A DNA stretch of 64,000 nucleotides from Acephala macrosclerotiorum (taxonomy: Eukaryota; Ascomycota; Leotiomycetes; Helotiales; Mollisiaceae), in contig MU119294.1 in NCBI GenBank assembly GCA_014904845.1, forward strand, positions 124,001-188,000, in the 5' to 3' direction. Shown here in pieces: positions 12,236-23,750 of the stretch (positions are counted from its first letter, which is position 1; each line of letters begins with the position of its first letter). The position numbers were made by a program, and so were the translations under genes. Below the pieces are notes generated by a model. The model ran no database searches. It worked only from the letters and a program-made list of their open reading frames with translations, and had not been told where the DNA came from.

Positions 12236-13945
12236 TCAGTATCCATAACGGAATGATGGGTGATCATCGCCCAAGTTATTGATGTCCAGATCGTTCAGTC
12301 GATGATCTCGCTTTCCGGCATGCCTCGCCCCATTCTCCATCCACAGACAAAAAGTGTATAGAGAGACCAATGCAATAGCAGCAACTGTCATTCCAAGAAT
12401 AGTTTTGTATCCAGTCGAGTAGAGAGGTGCATCAGTTCCCTTGAAGACCCAGGCTGAAACGATACCGCCAATATTCCCAATCCCCACCTGCAGAGCGACT
12501 GCAGCTCCAATCTTGTACTGACCGCTAACATTGTTGACGAGCATGGTCCAAAGCATAGGTAGAGAGATGTAGGTCCCAACTGCCATGAGGAACAGAGCAG
12601 CATACTTCACATGTGTATTCATGTGCTTTTCATTGACCAGGATGGCGGCTCCAGTGGTTGTCAGGAGATATCCAAAGATGGCGAAACCTGCACGATGCTT
12701 GAGTTTGTCGGATGCATACACAGCTGCGAGGCAACCAACGCTTGCGCCGGCGAAAATGGGGATAACCAAGCTTTGCACGTAGCGAGAGGAGTGAGCTGGC
12801 TCGAATTGGGATATGATAGTTGGTGCGAAGATGGCGACTGAGTAGGCGGTAACTGTTGTACAGCAAACCAGAACCGCACTGGGACATGTCAGTATTCTGG
12901 AACAACAGACAGAAAGTCTCAGATTTTACCAAATGTATATCTTCCAGTCAAAAAATATCCTCTTGATAGCTTTCAAGTTAAGTTCGTCCATTCGACCAAT
13001 GAGGCCCTCTCCCCTAACTAAAGATAGTTAAAGTTAGGTTGGTTCAAGCAGTGATGAATGGAGCCTACTTTTTTCTGCAAGAACTGCCCTCTCTTCATCC
13101 GTCAGCCACTTCGCAGTAGCTGGCCAGTTAGGCAGGAATGGGAAGACAATAATGGTAACACCAGCAGTCATGCAACCCTCAATAATAAAGATCCACCTCC
13201 AAGGATGGTATCCATTGCTTGAGTGTATGCCAGCAATGGCTAGAGCCAAGAGACCTCCAAACGCAGTACTCACCCCGTTTCCTACCATGAGCATACTCAA
13301 TCTCCATTGTAATTCGTAACGCGGATAATAGTGTGCCAAGAGATAGACACTTCCTGAAAAATGTTTAGCGCTCCAACACCAAGAACAGCATTGTCTCGAG
13401 CCGACCTGGGATCAAACCAGCTTCAAAAATCCCAACGCAGAATCGCATCGCGTACAGACCCTGGGGGTTGGTGATCACACCTTCTCCTATTGTGCAAATG
13501 GCTATTAATTCTTTAAGCGTTTGATCCAATGTTAAATACTCAACCAAAACTCACCCAGTAGGATGCATTCCGAAGCAAAGACTTTTGACGGGCTTGTCTT
13601 CTTCAGCAGCCAATTGCTGGGAAGCTCGCAAATGATAAGACCAACGTATGCAATGATGAGGGCGGTGTTGAATTGGTTGTTTTTGGAATTCATGTGGAGA
13701 TCCTTTTGTATTCCGAAGATGTTTGCAGACCCAATGTTAATTCGATCAACTAGACTCACAAACCAAAGGACAAAAAGTGGAGGAAGAAGGTGCGCGTCCA
13801 TTTTCCAGATAAGTACACGATATTGGCGGGGTGACAATGTTGTCACTGCTGGGAATGGTGGCCCAGAGCCCTCGTCTGCAGAGGACACCCGAGCAATCTT
13901 CTCCACATCAGTTGATTTGAAGCCATTGCCTCTAAGGTCTGTCAT
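12236..13945 (-). CDS. MFS anion:cation symporter, TNA1/Dal5 type (495 aa)
   Basis: Plasma-membrane carrier of the fungal allantoate/nicotinate permease family. Five exons: 13945-13555, 13486-13406, 13353-13069, 13017-12930, 12878-12236 (introns 68, 52, 51, 51 bp), total 1488 nt in frame. Family signs are the N-terminal cytosolic tail ending in RQYRVLIWKMDAHLLPPL, the DRINIGSANIFGI loop after TM1, ELPSNWLLKK, GLIPG, the PWRWIFIIEGC loop and twelve hydrophobic segments overall. The ATG at 13945 (MTDLRGNGF) is preferred over 13996, which adds an atypical phenylalanine-rich leader. Neighbour of a FAD aromatic hydroxylase, so an aromatic-acid substrate is plausible but inferred. Confidence 0.92.
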
Positions 13946-16263
13946 TGTCCTTTCCTGGTAGAGGAGGAAGAAGAAGAAATTCCAAGTTGAATGCAAGGGA
14001 GAGATGGAGAAAGGAAGCAGGTGAGGCTTACTAATTTAGATGAAAGGATAGTCAGGGATGCGTTCGCTTTCGTTAATCAAGCTTGTTGCATAATTCCCCA
14101 CAGTGCCCTCGCTTCTTGAACTCCAATGCATGAGGCCTGTTCGAGACCTGATTTTATGTTCTGTTTTGGCTGACAACCCTGTTAATCAGCAAGTTAGCGT
14201 TTAGCCAATCGCATGTCCAATTGGAGTCAATCAATTAATCGGATCAAAACCTTCAACTGATGACTGATGGACCGGCTTATTAGACACTCTAAGTCAGCAG
14301 GTGGCTCCGCCGGAAGAGCGTGGTTGGCTGCAATTGAATCTTTCCGCGGCTTCGCCATGTAACAATAGTATGCTCCATACTGAAGGAGCAAGTGTTTAGT
14401 ACCGATTTTTCAATGCGCTCCAGCTCATTCTTCTGGGATCATACTATCCAAGCAGGAGCTTGTGTCTCAACGGCTGCTTGTTAGTACGGACTCGCAATTT
14501 GCAATAATGTCGATACTATCGTTCCTGCTTGGCCAATACCAGTCATTCCAAGTCGGCAAATGGGAATCAATCAAAAAGTGGCTGTATCGGGGGTATTTGG
14601 ACTAGGAGCTTTACGAATAACATCGAAAATTTTGAGACAACCAACTGATAAAATCAAGCTTGATCGTCGCGAGTATTATATGAGAGTGATCACGCTTGAT
14701 CCCGATTCTAAATAAGACCACGCAAGCTAGCGTTTCTATGGACCGAAGTCGAGTCTTGCATTGGGATCAAGTGTGCCTGCCCCCCCGCCCTCAAGGGCCC
14801 GGTGTCTAACATTTCCCCAGACTCTCTGCCTAGAAGAACAGTTCCACGAATAAAGCATACAACTTGTAAAGCTTCAGCATGAAATTTAAAGGATCCCTGA
14901 ATACTTGGAACAGTGATAGCTACAAACAGAGTCAGTTGTCCGAAGGCCGCGACGGCGAAATGAATTAGGAAGAAATGTTTGGTACTACGAAAACTGTCAG
15001 TTTTGAGGCTTCTAGCGTTGGTATGGAGCGGTCGAGCGGAATAATACAGCGAAAATGGAATGACTCGAGGCAGGAAGCAGAAGATGGACAGTATCCTGCC
15101 GCGTTAAAGACTCTTAGAAGATAATACGAACAGTAAGGCGCCACAATCTCTTTCAAATGCCATCCTTGTTCAGACGGAGTAGGCTGATAAGGTCTGGGAG
15201 AGGCTGGGAGATTGAGAACGACGAGCATACATGCGCATGTCTTCAGCTGCATACCATGAGAAGGAAACAGGATCAACTAAGGATTTCTTTTAGAAGAAGC
15301 CATTCATGATCGAAGCCAGCAGTGCACGCTAACCGTGGTTCACAAGAGCCTCGCTTGCCTTGTCAATCAACCACCCTCAGACATTCACTTTCAAGGCGGC
15401 ACGTTCACCTTCAACCTCTAGCCCCACTCACAACTACCAACTCAACCGAGACCTGAAGAAGTCTATATATATTTAAATAAGCAAAATTTCATCGCCAAAA
15501 AATGCTCAGATGATAGCCTCGAACACCTGGTCAGCCCCAACCAAGGCCGTTCGTTGCTTGATGAGGTTTCAGCCACCTTAGACCTCTAACAGGACTGCAC
15601 CACCTGTCAAGTCTTCGGATTTGTGTGATCAGTCGTGAGGCTGGTCTTAATGCTGTTTTGCCATTTTAAATTACTAGAAGAAAGGGCTCGTCCTCGATCT
15701 TTTTTTGAATGGTTAGATAGCTTCACGAAACACCTCTAAAGTTCCGGAGCGTTTCAATACTCGACACTAAGAATAGCATTAGAGAAGGAGGATAAAAATG
15801 GACATAGTCCTTTTCTCGAATCTAGTATACATTCCTTGTGCACAAAACGAGCCTCGATTTGGTGGGGAACTCTACAACACGTGACTGTGACTTCACTTTC
15901 TTGGTTCCAAGTTGACAACGGACTTCTACCACAAAATAAACACTTATACTCTTGGCCCCATGCCAGAAGCGCTTTTTCCAGTCACAGATACTTGAGACTA
16001 TTTTGACAGGAAGTTCTTTTTGATCGTATCATATGCTTCGCCCCCACTGCACCTTAGCGCCTCGCTAAATTTAAGCTTGCCTTAAGCATCGTCTCAAAGT
16101 CCGTTTGCAAACCTTTTCTTTCTTCTTTCGAAAACTGTATGATCTCCACGCGTTTCCAACATCAAGCTCAACTGCAATTTATCTGCTGGGCCTGTCTATA
16201 AAACAATAGTAATACTGAGATTAGCTAGAGATTGAGACTGGGTATCATTGATTGCTCCCGAAA
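13946..16263. other. Long intergenic region, 2.3 kb
   Basis: Shared upstream space between the minus-strand transporter and the plus-strand YwbE gene. A short C-rich run lies at about 14779-14788. The only frame over 100 codons (14965-15276, minus) does not resemble a protein family. No RNA genes or inverted repeats noticed. Confidence 0.5.
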
Positions 16264-16983
16264 ATGTCAGCCCGTCACGCAAACAAAGCCAACCGACGGC
16301 AACAAACACAACCGCCCCGAGGCGGCCGAGGTCAGGGCAGAGGTAGACCCCGAGGAGGTTTCGGCGATAGTGATTCTGGCCCCTTGTCGTACGGCCCCGT
16401 TCCCAGTATTCGGGAGGTCATCGTCGGTGCACCAGTCTCGATCGTCTTGAAAATCGATCAACCAACTGGTCGTCAAGTCCAAGGGATCGTGGCTGAGCTT
16501 CTAACACGAGGAGATCATCCTAGAGGCATCAAAGTTCGATTGCAAGACGGAAGAGTCGGGAGAGTCCGGAAGATGGTTTCCGAAGATGAGGCCAAAGCTG
16601 GAAGTGCGGGGTTGAGTGGGTTGGGGAGAAATGGAGAAATGAGCGCAGAACAAGGAAGAATTGGGAACGCGACTGCTGAATCGATCAACAGCTTCTCGAG
16701 AAGCAGATACTCCGATTTCAGGATCGATGAAGCTCAAGAGCCGGAGAGTCAAGAGGCGAACCTTCTCGACTATGTTGTCTTCAAAGAGAGAAAGAAAGGC
16801 AAGGGAAGCAAGGCCAACGGTCCTGCGGAAACACGAGAAGGAAACGATGAGACGGAAGCCAAGCTGGACGAGAACTTGGAGAGACTTGAGATCACTGGAC
16901 CAACTGCCGCTTGCCCCGTTTGCGGAGAATTCGAGGGCGATGAAGCTGCTGTCGCCCACCACGTCGATGCCCACTTTGCTTGA
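16264..16983 (+). CDS. YwbE-domain protein with C-terminal C2H2-type zinc finger (239 aa)
   Basis: Single exon. The N-terminus is RG-rich (RGGRGQGRGRPRGG). Residues 48-104 match the small YwbE (DUF2196) domain known from bacteria, with its signature VLKIDQPTGR, HPRGIKVRLQDG and VGRVRKM. A charged middle follows, then a zinc-finger-like motif at the very end: C217-x2-C220-x12-H233-x3-H237 (CPVCGEFEGDEAA...), similar to UBZ-type ubiquitin-binding fingers. The combination suggests a nucleic-acid or ubiquitin-linked role in cytosol or nucleus; the function of YwbE is unknown. The ATG at 16264 is the only sensible start. The 333 bp to the next gene hold its terminator and that gene's promoter. Confidence 0.88.
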   Translation: MSARHANKANRRQQTQPPRGGRGQGRGRPRGGFGDSDSGPLSYGPVPSIREVIVGAPVSIVLKIDQPTGRQVQGIVAELLTRGDHPRGIKVRLQDGRVGRVRKMVSEDEAKAGSAGLSGLGRNGEMSAEQGRIGNATAESINSFSRSRYSDFRIDEAQEPESQEANLLDYVVFKERKKGKGSKANGPAETREGNDETEAKLDENLERLEITGPTAACPVCGEFEGDEAAVAHHVDAHFA

Positions 16984-17316
16984 TCGTTGTTGGCACCTCG
17001 AACTGCGCCTGCTCCTTCCCGCCTCATTTCCACAACATTTGCGCAGCATGACTTTGTGGTGTCAGAAAAGGCTCGTCCCCACATTGTGCCTTCATCCAAT
17101 GAAGTCCCTCGAAAGGCAGCTGCAACACGTGATCATGATCTGTGCCAAGCGGTCAAGCCTTCTCTCGCCAGGCAACAACGTGCAACTGCACAGCCTCTTA
17201 GCTGAAGAACTGGAGAACATCGCGTGCTCCTGGCGAAATCACCCTTACATAAATCCATCTGGGATCCAAGAGCTTCTGAGACAGGATATGATGCTGGAGG
17301 CTGTCAGCAATTGAGC

Positions 17317-18840
17317 ATGATGGATTTCAACTCAGAAAACTCAGAACTCTCACAGAATGATTTCTCCGATAGCACAATCTTCCAGCTCACACCGTCTGAC
17401 ACATCTGCAACTCTCAAGTCGGGTCAGTCATGGAGCAATGTGAGTCCAATGACATTACATGCAAGAACGCCACAGACGTGCTCGACGGTAGGGCACGATG
17501 AGCCAAGCAAGAAGGTCGAGAAGCGGGGTAGAAAGGGTCATACGAAATCAAGAACTGGATGTTTCAATTGCAAACGTGCCAGAATCAAGGTATGGAAATC
17601 ATTCTGTCCTTGATGAAGACTTGCCTCACAGTTTATAGTGCAAAGAAAACCACCCCTCATGTGATTATTGTGCGCATCGGGACCTCAAGTGCGAATGGCC
17701 CGACATCCACATCAACCAAATGGAGACTGTGATACGACGACCCTCTCTTGCTGCATCTGTCCCCGTCAATCCTCAGGCACAACAGCCAGTGTACTCCGCT
17801 TTAGACTTCCGACTCTTCTATCACTTCATACAAAAGGCATATCCCCATCATCCGATTGGCAATGACTCGGTCTGGACACACGAGATACCCGCCATTGCTC
17901 CAAATGTATACTTCTCACTCCATTCGTTGACCTTGCTGATCGCGATAGTTTGACTTCCTTCTCAATGCTATGCTCGCGCTGTCAGCTTCTGATATCTACT
18001 CACTTCAAACGCCATGGGACAAGGACATGCATCTGACAGCCATGGCGTACCGAGTGAAATCCATCGAATCCCTAAATAAAGCTGTATCCGCTGGCATCGA
18101 ATCATTTGAGAAAGGGAATGCCATTTTGGCAACTTGCTATTCCCTTCTCTTCCAATCAGTACTGCTCAATGAAGCTCTAGGGGACTATTTCACGTTCGTC
18201 CGGGGTTGCATCTCGGTTAGCATCCAGATGGGTATGAAGCAGATGAAGTTCATTTTCACCAAATTCCTAGGCGATGATCAATTAGAAATGGTCGAAGATG
18301 CGCTTGCAGCAGCACCATTGATCAATGGAGACGCCGTCTCCAAAGCCATTAGATCTCTTGAGAAGATGGGCCCGTTATGCAAGACTAAGGTAGAGATAGA
18401 GATGTATGGTTTACTACTGAATATGGCACGCAGTCTAATCACTTCATCTCGAGAAGGTATGTTCACTCTTTCTTTCCTTTGCATTTTCAACCATTTTAAC
18501 AGGCGATCTAGCATATATGCAACAACGAAAAGTTTACTCACTCTTCTCGTGTGAAATGCAACAAGAAGAATTCCGCGAGTTCGTCAATCCAGAAAATGAA
18601 GTGTGTCAACTTCTCCAAGCACATTTCGTTGCTCTACAATTGATTATGACTCCGATCTCGAAAGGAGAATGGAAGGATAGGGAGGCTGCGGTTTCGGGTG
18701 ATGGGGATGGGACGACTGGGAGATGGTTGCAGACGTTGCATAGTAGAATCCCGGTCCATCTGCTGGAGTACTACGAATGGACATTGTGGGTTGATGCGGA
18801 AGTGCAGAGAGGGAAGATCTTCAATGGAGTCTATGACTGA
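17317..18840 (+). CDS. Zn2Cys6 transcription factor (461 aa)
   Basis: Four exons 17317-17589, 17639-17905, 17949-18456, 18503-18840 (introns 49, 43, 46 bp) total 1386 nt in frame. After a Ser/Thr-rich N-terminus comes a basic stretch (KKVEKRGRKGHTKSRTG) and the binuclear zinc cluster: C-x2-C-x6-C-x6-C-x2-C-x6-C, split by intron 1 right before the third cysteine (CFNCKRARIK / CKENHPSC). The body resembles the sterol-uptake-regulator (UPC2-like) group of short Zn2Cys6 proteins, with HFIQKAYPHHP and an aromatic-rich helical domain, ending YYEWTLWVDAE. Target genes cannot be inferred. An in-frame upstream start at 17224 is possible; MMDFNSENS at 17317 looks more natural. Confidence 0.9.
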
Positions 18841-19343
18841 AAGTTACGGCCGACTTCGAACATATGTTGGCAGGGTCAGTTCTGAGACTATCAAGGCTAT
18901 AAGGTGGTAGTACTAGGCTCTCCATTTCCAGGCTGTTTCAGTCTTCACAGATCCGAAATTTCGATCTCTCCTCGCTCGATCATCAGCCCGAATGCAAGCA
19001 TCCCAGCAACGAGGCTATGCAACACAAATCATCACACCATGAATAGCGGGAATGACCCAACAGCAACAAAAATCCCGGCGGCAAGTTGCCCCGCCTGACG
19101 CTCCCCACTCAGGACTGGTTCGCTTCAAGGCGTGGCTTTCGGATTCCGTATTTCGACCCCTTTTGGGAATAGCCGAGATCGCTTAGCCTCTTTGACAGCG
19201 AGGCGCAGGTCCTGGACCGACACAAGGCTGAAAAAGGTTTTGATATAACAGCTCGAGTTTCCTTTCAATCAACTGTCAATTCCCGAGCCACAGCTTAGCC
19301 GACCTCAATCTTTTATTACAAAAATATCGAAGAAAAACCCAAA
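18841..19343. other. Intergenic
   Basis: Space between the Zn2Cys6 gene and the next gene; the end may hold a TATA-like tract near 19240-19250 (tgatataa). Nothing else seen. Confidence 0.5.
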
Positions 19344-20318
19344 ATGGCATCAACATCAGCCTCCAGCAGCTGCACCCCCCAAACCCCCAACATCCCCCTC
19401 CGCCGCCTCGTCTCCCGAAACTCAATCTTCAAACATCGCACACCCTCCCTTCTCTCCGCCTCATCCACCACAACCACCCTCCCCGGTTACTCCTCCCTCC
19501 CTCTCCCTTCATACGACGGCGCATCCATCAACACCGAAGCATCGCTCCTCCCCTCTCCAACCTCGACCCAGAACTTCAACCCTACATCTACGCTACAAAT
19601 TCAAACGCAAGGAAAACCTGCGATCTCGTTCCCGCTTGCGCCGAAGGAGCTTGAGGTTCCGATTTTTGATCTCGAAGATGGTGGTGGGGATGGGGGACCG
19701 AAATATTCGAGTGTGAGAGCGAAGAGGAGGAGTGGGAGTTGTGTTTTGATGTACGGAGGGGTACAAGTCGCGAGCACAACTTATACTTGGGGTCCTGGGA
19801 GGAATCCTGTCATCCGTGTTGGCAAGATGTCTCCTCTCATTGAAGATGAAGATGGCGATGTTATGGAAGGGCAGGATGACGAGGATGTAGATGAGTTCGA
19901 GATGCAGGGCAAATCTCTCCTGACCCGCACAATCACCTTCACGAGCTCCAAATGGGGAACTTTCGAATGGCGATACGCTGGCCGCCGCGAACGTGCTCTC
20001 GCTGATCCGAGTGGCAAAAAGTCCATCCACAATCTGCTCGTGTTGGAGAAGGTAATGGGCAAGGGAGATAAAGAGCAAAGGGTTAAGGTCGCGCATCTGA
20101 TTCGAAGCGAAGACACGAGGACTCCGGGTACAAGAAGGAGTTGTGCTGGTAACGGCGGCAGATTAGAGTTGTGCTTGAGTGGTAGTGGGATGGAAGAAGG
20201 GATTCTGATTGATGATAGGACTGTTGTTGTCACGGTGTTGGTGATGTTGAAAAAAGAGATTGATAGGTTGAGGGCAATGCAGATTGCGGCTATGAGTGCT
20301 GGTGGTGGCGGATGCTAG
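19344..20318 (+). CDS. Uncharacterised fungal protein, possibly tubby-like/DUF6593-type (324 aa)
   Basis: Single-exon gene. The first about 90 residues are Ser/Thr/Pro-rich and probably disordered. A structured part from about residue 95 contains strand-like segments and the phrase TFTSSKWGTFEWRYAGRRER, which recalls fungal proteins with a tubby-like fold that read TGPDG..YKW; an acidic patch EDEDGDVMEGQDDEDVDEFE interrupts it. The last part (TVVVTVLVMLKKEIDRLRA) is a long amphipathic helix followed by a glycine-rich end. No catalytic motif is visible. The gene itself is convincing by length and composition; the domain name is tentative. Confidence 0.75.
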   Translation: MASTSASSSCTPQTPNIPLRRLVSRNSIFKHRTPSLLSASSTTTTLPGYSSLPLPSYDGASINTEASLLPSPTSTQNFNPTSTLQIQTQGKPAISFPLAPKELEVPIFDLEDGGGDGGPKYSSVRAKRRSGSCVLMYGGVQVASTTYTWGPGRNPVIRVGKMSPLIEDEDGDVMEGQDDEDVDEFEMQGKSLLTRTITFTSSKWGTFEWRYAGRRERALADPSGKKSIHNLLVLEKVMGKGDKEQRVKVAHLIRSEDTRTPGTRRSCAGNGGRLELCLSGSGMEEGILIDDRTVVVTVLVMLKKEIDRLRAMQIAAMSAGGGGC

Positions 20319-20377
20319 TATAACAAATTAAGGAGGAAGGAAAGTGATCAGCGTCAAATACTGGTGTTCTTTGAGGA

Positions 20378-20394
20378 GGGGGGGGGGGGGGGGG
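20378..20394 (+). repeat. Poly-G tract (17 G)
   Basis: Uninterrupted run of 17 guanines about 60 bp after the stop codon of the preceding gene, so in its 3' untranslated region. It could form a G-quadruplex in the mRNA and is a likely place for length errors. Confidence 0.9.
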
Positions 20395-21234
20395 TAGAAA
20401 TAGACTTTCTTAATGTTTTCTCCTTTTCGATGTCAGTAATGGCCTATCTAGCTCTCTCTACTGTAGTGAAGCCGTTGTAATGATCACCTCAATACCTTTT
20501 ACATCATCTCCTTAGTTTCCTCCGCGCGTACCTGACCCTATGTGACGCTCCAAGCCTCCGTCCACGATGTAATCGGGGTACAATCACCACTGCGCATCAC
20601 CTTCATTCCTATCTCGCTTATCCTCGCAGGCCAAAACCCCAAGAAAAATAATCTTTTCAATAAAATAGAAGTGAAAACCGAGAGAGAGAGAAAAATTGAA
20701 AGCCTGCTCTTTCCGAAAAACACCTTTCCTCAAAGCACGGAAAATGGCAAAACAGAACTACAGGTCCGGCTCACGCCACGACCAAACTCCTCGACACCAC
20801 AGAACCGGAGATTGGGCTGAACTGTGGGCGCAGAAGATCTGAAAGCTCATCTTTGTACATAAACACGCCTGGTGGGGTTGTCCTGCGTGCTTAAGACATT
20901 CATTTGAGACTTTTTTCCGAAATTAAAAGTGCTTATTTAAATCTATATAGACGTTGGTAACTTCGGTTAAAGTGGGGAGACTAGCGGGGAAGCAAGAAGG
21001 GTGGGTTGAAGATGAGTTTCTGCGTAATTTGAAAGGTCCGGGTGGACTTTGACGTCAGCTAGGTATTGAATGAAGAGGTAGGTCCTACGGCTGCGTGTGA
21101 ATTCGATAGTCATCTTCACAAGTCGCGAGTCAATGATGGTGCTTTCAACTTCGCGAAGCCCACGACTTCGATTTCTCAAACCCTTCACTACCACCAACGA
21201 ACAAAGTCACAGCCACCACACAGCAACCGCAAGA
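20395..21234. other. Intergenic
   Basis: Frames here (20542-20820, 21066-21386) overlap the leader of the next gene and do not look coding. Nothing else recognised. Confidence 0.5.
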
Positions 21235-21880
21235 ATGCAACTACAGGAGCTGGTAGCAGTCATGGCTTCTTCGAGGCAAGAATCTTCGTTCTCGCAGTCT
21301 CAGTCTACCGACCTCGTGCAGCAAATTCAAGGCAAGCACTTCAACTTCAATCTCTAGACTGTTCATTAATACCTTCAAAGGCTTGAAAATCTTGCCCAGC
21401 CCTCTCCTCAAACTCGCAGAAGAGATCCTGCACCTTATCTTCGATCAAGTCTTCCTCAAGTACGGCATCTGCGCCGCCACCTGCTTCGGACTCGGCAACA
21501 AGCAACTCTACACAATCTTCAAGTCATATCACCCCAATCCTGTCCACCTATCGGCGCGCGAATACGATATCGAGAAAAACCACCATGTCACACCCTTCCT
21601 AGCTGAACGACTCCAGGATTTCATGGCGCCATTATACAGACCAGGGATACTTCGCGACTACCGTTATCTTCCCGTTGACAAGTACGGCACAGAGCCAGGC
21701 TCTCAAGAAGAGATGGGGTTGTATAAATGGTATGATGATTATCTCCGGGGTAAAGGGCATTGTATGGTGCTTGGTGCGGAGAGAAAATCCAAGGTTGTGT
21801 TGCTGGGGAGAACAAGCACAAAAATTGGCTGGGATGTGGAAGAAGCAAGAATTGTGAAGGAGATTCTATTGAGGCAATGA
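21235..21880 (+). CDS. F-box-like protein with GC-AG intron (198 aa)
   Basis: Two exons, 21235-21331 and 21381-21880, join in frame (597 nt) across a 49-bp intron with a GC donor (caagGCAAGC) and AG acceptor. The N-terminal exon encodes a short Ser/Gln-rich leader. Exon 2 begins with an F-box-like helix pair (LLKLAEEILHLIFDQVFLKY) followed by a segment common in large Leotiomycete families of small F-box-like proteins (CFGLGNKQLYTIFKSYHP). F-box proteins recruit substrates to SCF ubiquitin ligases, but the target is unknown. If the GC donor is not used, translation of exon 1 would end shortly after it. Confidence 0.72.
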
Positions 21881-22205
21881 GTGGTGACTGGGAGTGGTAT
21901 CCTTTGAATGTTGTACCTGCAGCATGCTACACAACATCTTGAGCTCTTGGCGATTAGCATTGATACATGGCTTTGCAAACTTTGAGAAGTTGACCGGAAT
22001 GTGAATCTAGAGTTAGATGTTGTCAGTTGCTGGGTTTGTCTTACTCCCATTCCCACCTGTGAAGTGCGAAAGTCCAAGGACGTTGGGAGAATGAGGACTT
22101 CGGCGTCCAAGGAAGAAGAAGCTGCCGTTTAAACGAGTGTCAACAAATCCGTTCGAAGATTCAAGTCTGTAAGGACTCCTGCAGAATGACAACAGAACCA
22201 TTCAT
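21881..22205. other. Intergenic between convergent genes
   Basis: Shared 3' space of the two F-box-like genes; nothing recognised. Confidence 0.5.
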
Positions 22206-23038
22206 TCATTTCCACAGATACATGGGCTTAAACTGATTTCGCTCCTCCAGCGGCATCGGCTCCATCTTCTCATCAGGAGGTCTTCGACCTCCCGAGCCTT
22301 GACCAAATTCGCATCTCGAAGCCCCTTCTAGTAGTCTCTTCTGGAAAATCTCCATGATCTCTGTTCTGGGGTGCTTTGTATGCCGATTGAGAAAGACAAT
22401 CTTGGGTCCCCCAGCAAACACACCTGCAAGCTGCATCACCATTTCTGCAAATGCCTTGATCTTTCGTGGTACCATCTGGCGGCAATAGGTCTTCCCACAA
22501 AGCCAACAATGATACCAACTCTGCTTAAGCCTTTCAAATTCTCCCTCACTTATTCGAACATTTCCTTGTGTCGTTGAACAGTTTCCACGTTGTCCTTATC
22601 CAGCTCTTCCTCACTTTTGATAAACCCCAGATGAAGCGTGAAGCAAAACATCATCTCTCGAATCAAACTTTTCACTCATAGACTCAGAGGATCTATGAAG
22701 CGACAAAGCTTTTTGATGTTCATGTAGTGGGTGAATGCAAACATGAATTGGGTGTACAGTATTTCTTCGACTTCGTCGTGCAGTTGGCGAGAAATGAGAA
22801 AGAGAGCACCCATATATTTAGTTCCGTAGAATGATGGCTTTTGCTTACAGGGGTTAATAGGCTCGATACGGTTTATGATGGTCGTGTTTGGAAAGCCCCA
22901 GAAGTGTTCGGCTTCTTCTAAGGCATAATGGAAGATTCGGACGCAGATCTCGGTGGGGATGGTAAGAAGTGTTGGGGTAGGAGGACATTGTCGCGGCATT
23001 CTTTTCCAGAGACTGTGTCTGTGCAACTTGTCAGCCAT
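22206..23038 (-). pseudogene. F-box-like protein, broken by stop and frameshift
   Basis: The 5' part (from 23038) reads well: basic leader, TLLTIPTEICVRIFHYALEE (F-box-like) and a conserved-looking helical region to CRFIDPLSL, then TGA at about 22678-22676. The same frame continues sensibly beyond the stop (VKSLIREMMFCFTLHLGF, then an acidic helix) up to TTC GAA TAA near 22558; from there a one-base shift restores a good frame (ISEGEFERLKQSWYHCWLCG and on to a final TGA at 22206). CGA to TGA plus loss of one A would explain both breaks. An alternative is a 90-bp intron from GTCTAT to ATAAG that skips both defects; it lacks a good donor consensus. It is therefore called a probable pseudogene. 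Confidence 0.55.
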
Positions 23039-23750
23039 CAGTAATTAGTATGTTTCACGAGACTTGGAGACATTTATAGAAGGATGTTGTATGTTTTGGA
23101 GGCTGCCTAAACCGCATCATCGCCCCTGTAATTGTAGCGAAGATGCTTCAAACAGTTTTGTAGACTCTCAACTACACCAAAATCTTCCAACATGGCTCTT
23201 TAGGGGTCAGTGACCATTAGATATGCTGAATTCCTATTTTCATCGTGCTGTGAATGTTCTGCATGAAGCTATTCGGGGTCGAAGACGAGAAAGGCGAGGT
23301 GAAACTACCCCACATCGTTAGGCTAAGCGAGCACCCCTATACTTTCTTTCCTCGACCTTCACACCATCCCAAAGGGAACTTTAATCTTTCTTAAGGTAAT
23401 GGGGCCAGGAGCCACAGTTGACTCTAGAATATCTACTTTGACCAGTTAAGATTGGTTGTTCCGAAAAGTCATTCAATACGTAAATAACTAGACCTCCGGT
23501 CACAGCTTGAGAAGGGTTCTCACGAGCTCGATTGAATCACGACCTTCACCTCGACGAGTTAAGGTGTTGAGCCGCATCTGTAAGATAAATTTTCCATGAT
23601 TCCCAAATAAGACACCATCGATTCACAAGGAATTGTCGAGTATAAAATCTACTCCCCAATTAACTTCTCAAATCTTTCTCTCCGTCAAGCTTCATTCGTA
23701 CATTTCCTCAACCAAATCGACCCTTCACAACTCACTCAAAGACCTCCACA
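23039..23750. other. Intergenic; promoter of the small secreted protein gene
   Basis: Divergent promoter space. A TATA-like box (gagtataaaatc) lies at about 23637-23648, some 105 bp before the next ATG, followed by a pyrimidine-rich leader typical of well-expressed fungal genes. Confidence 0.5.

Noticed and set aside
16501..17099. Long frames overlapping the YwbE gene on other frames (for example 16501-17049 minus, 16661-17314 plus)
   Set aside because: They are shadows of the YwbE gene and its 3' region; their translations are Ser/Arg-rich without domain structure.
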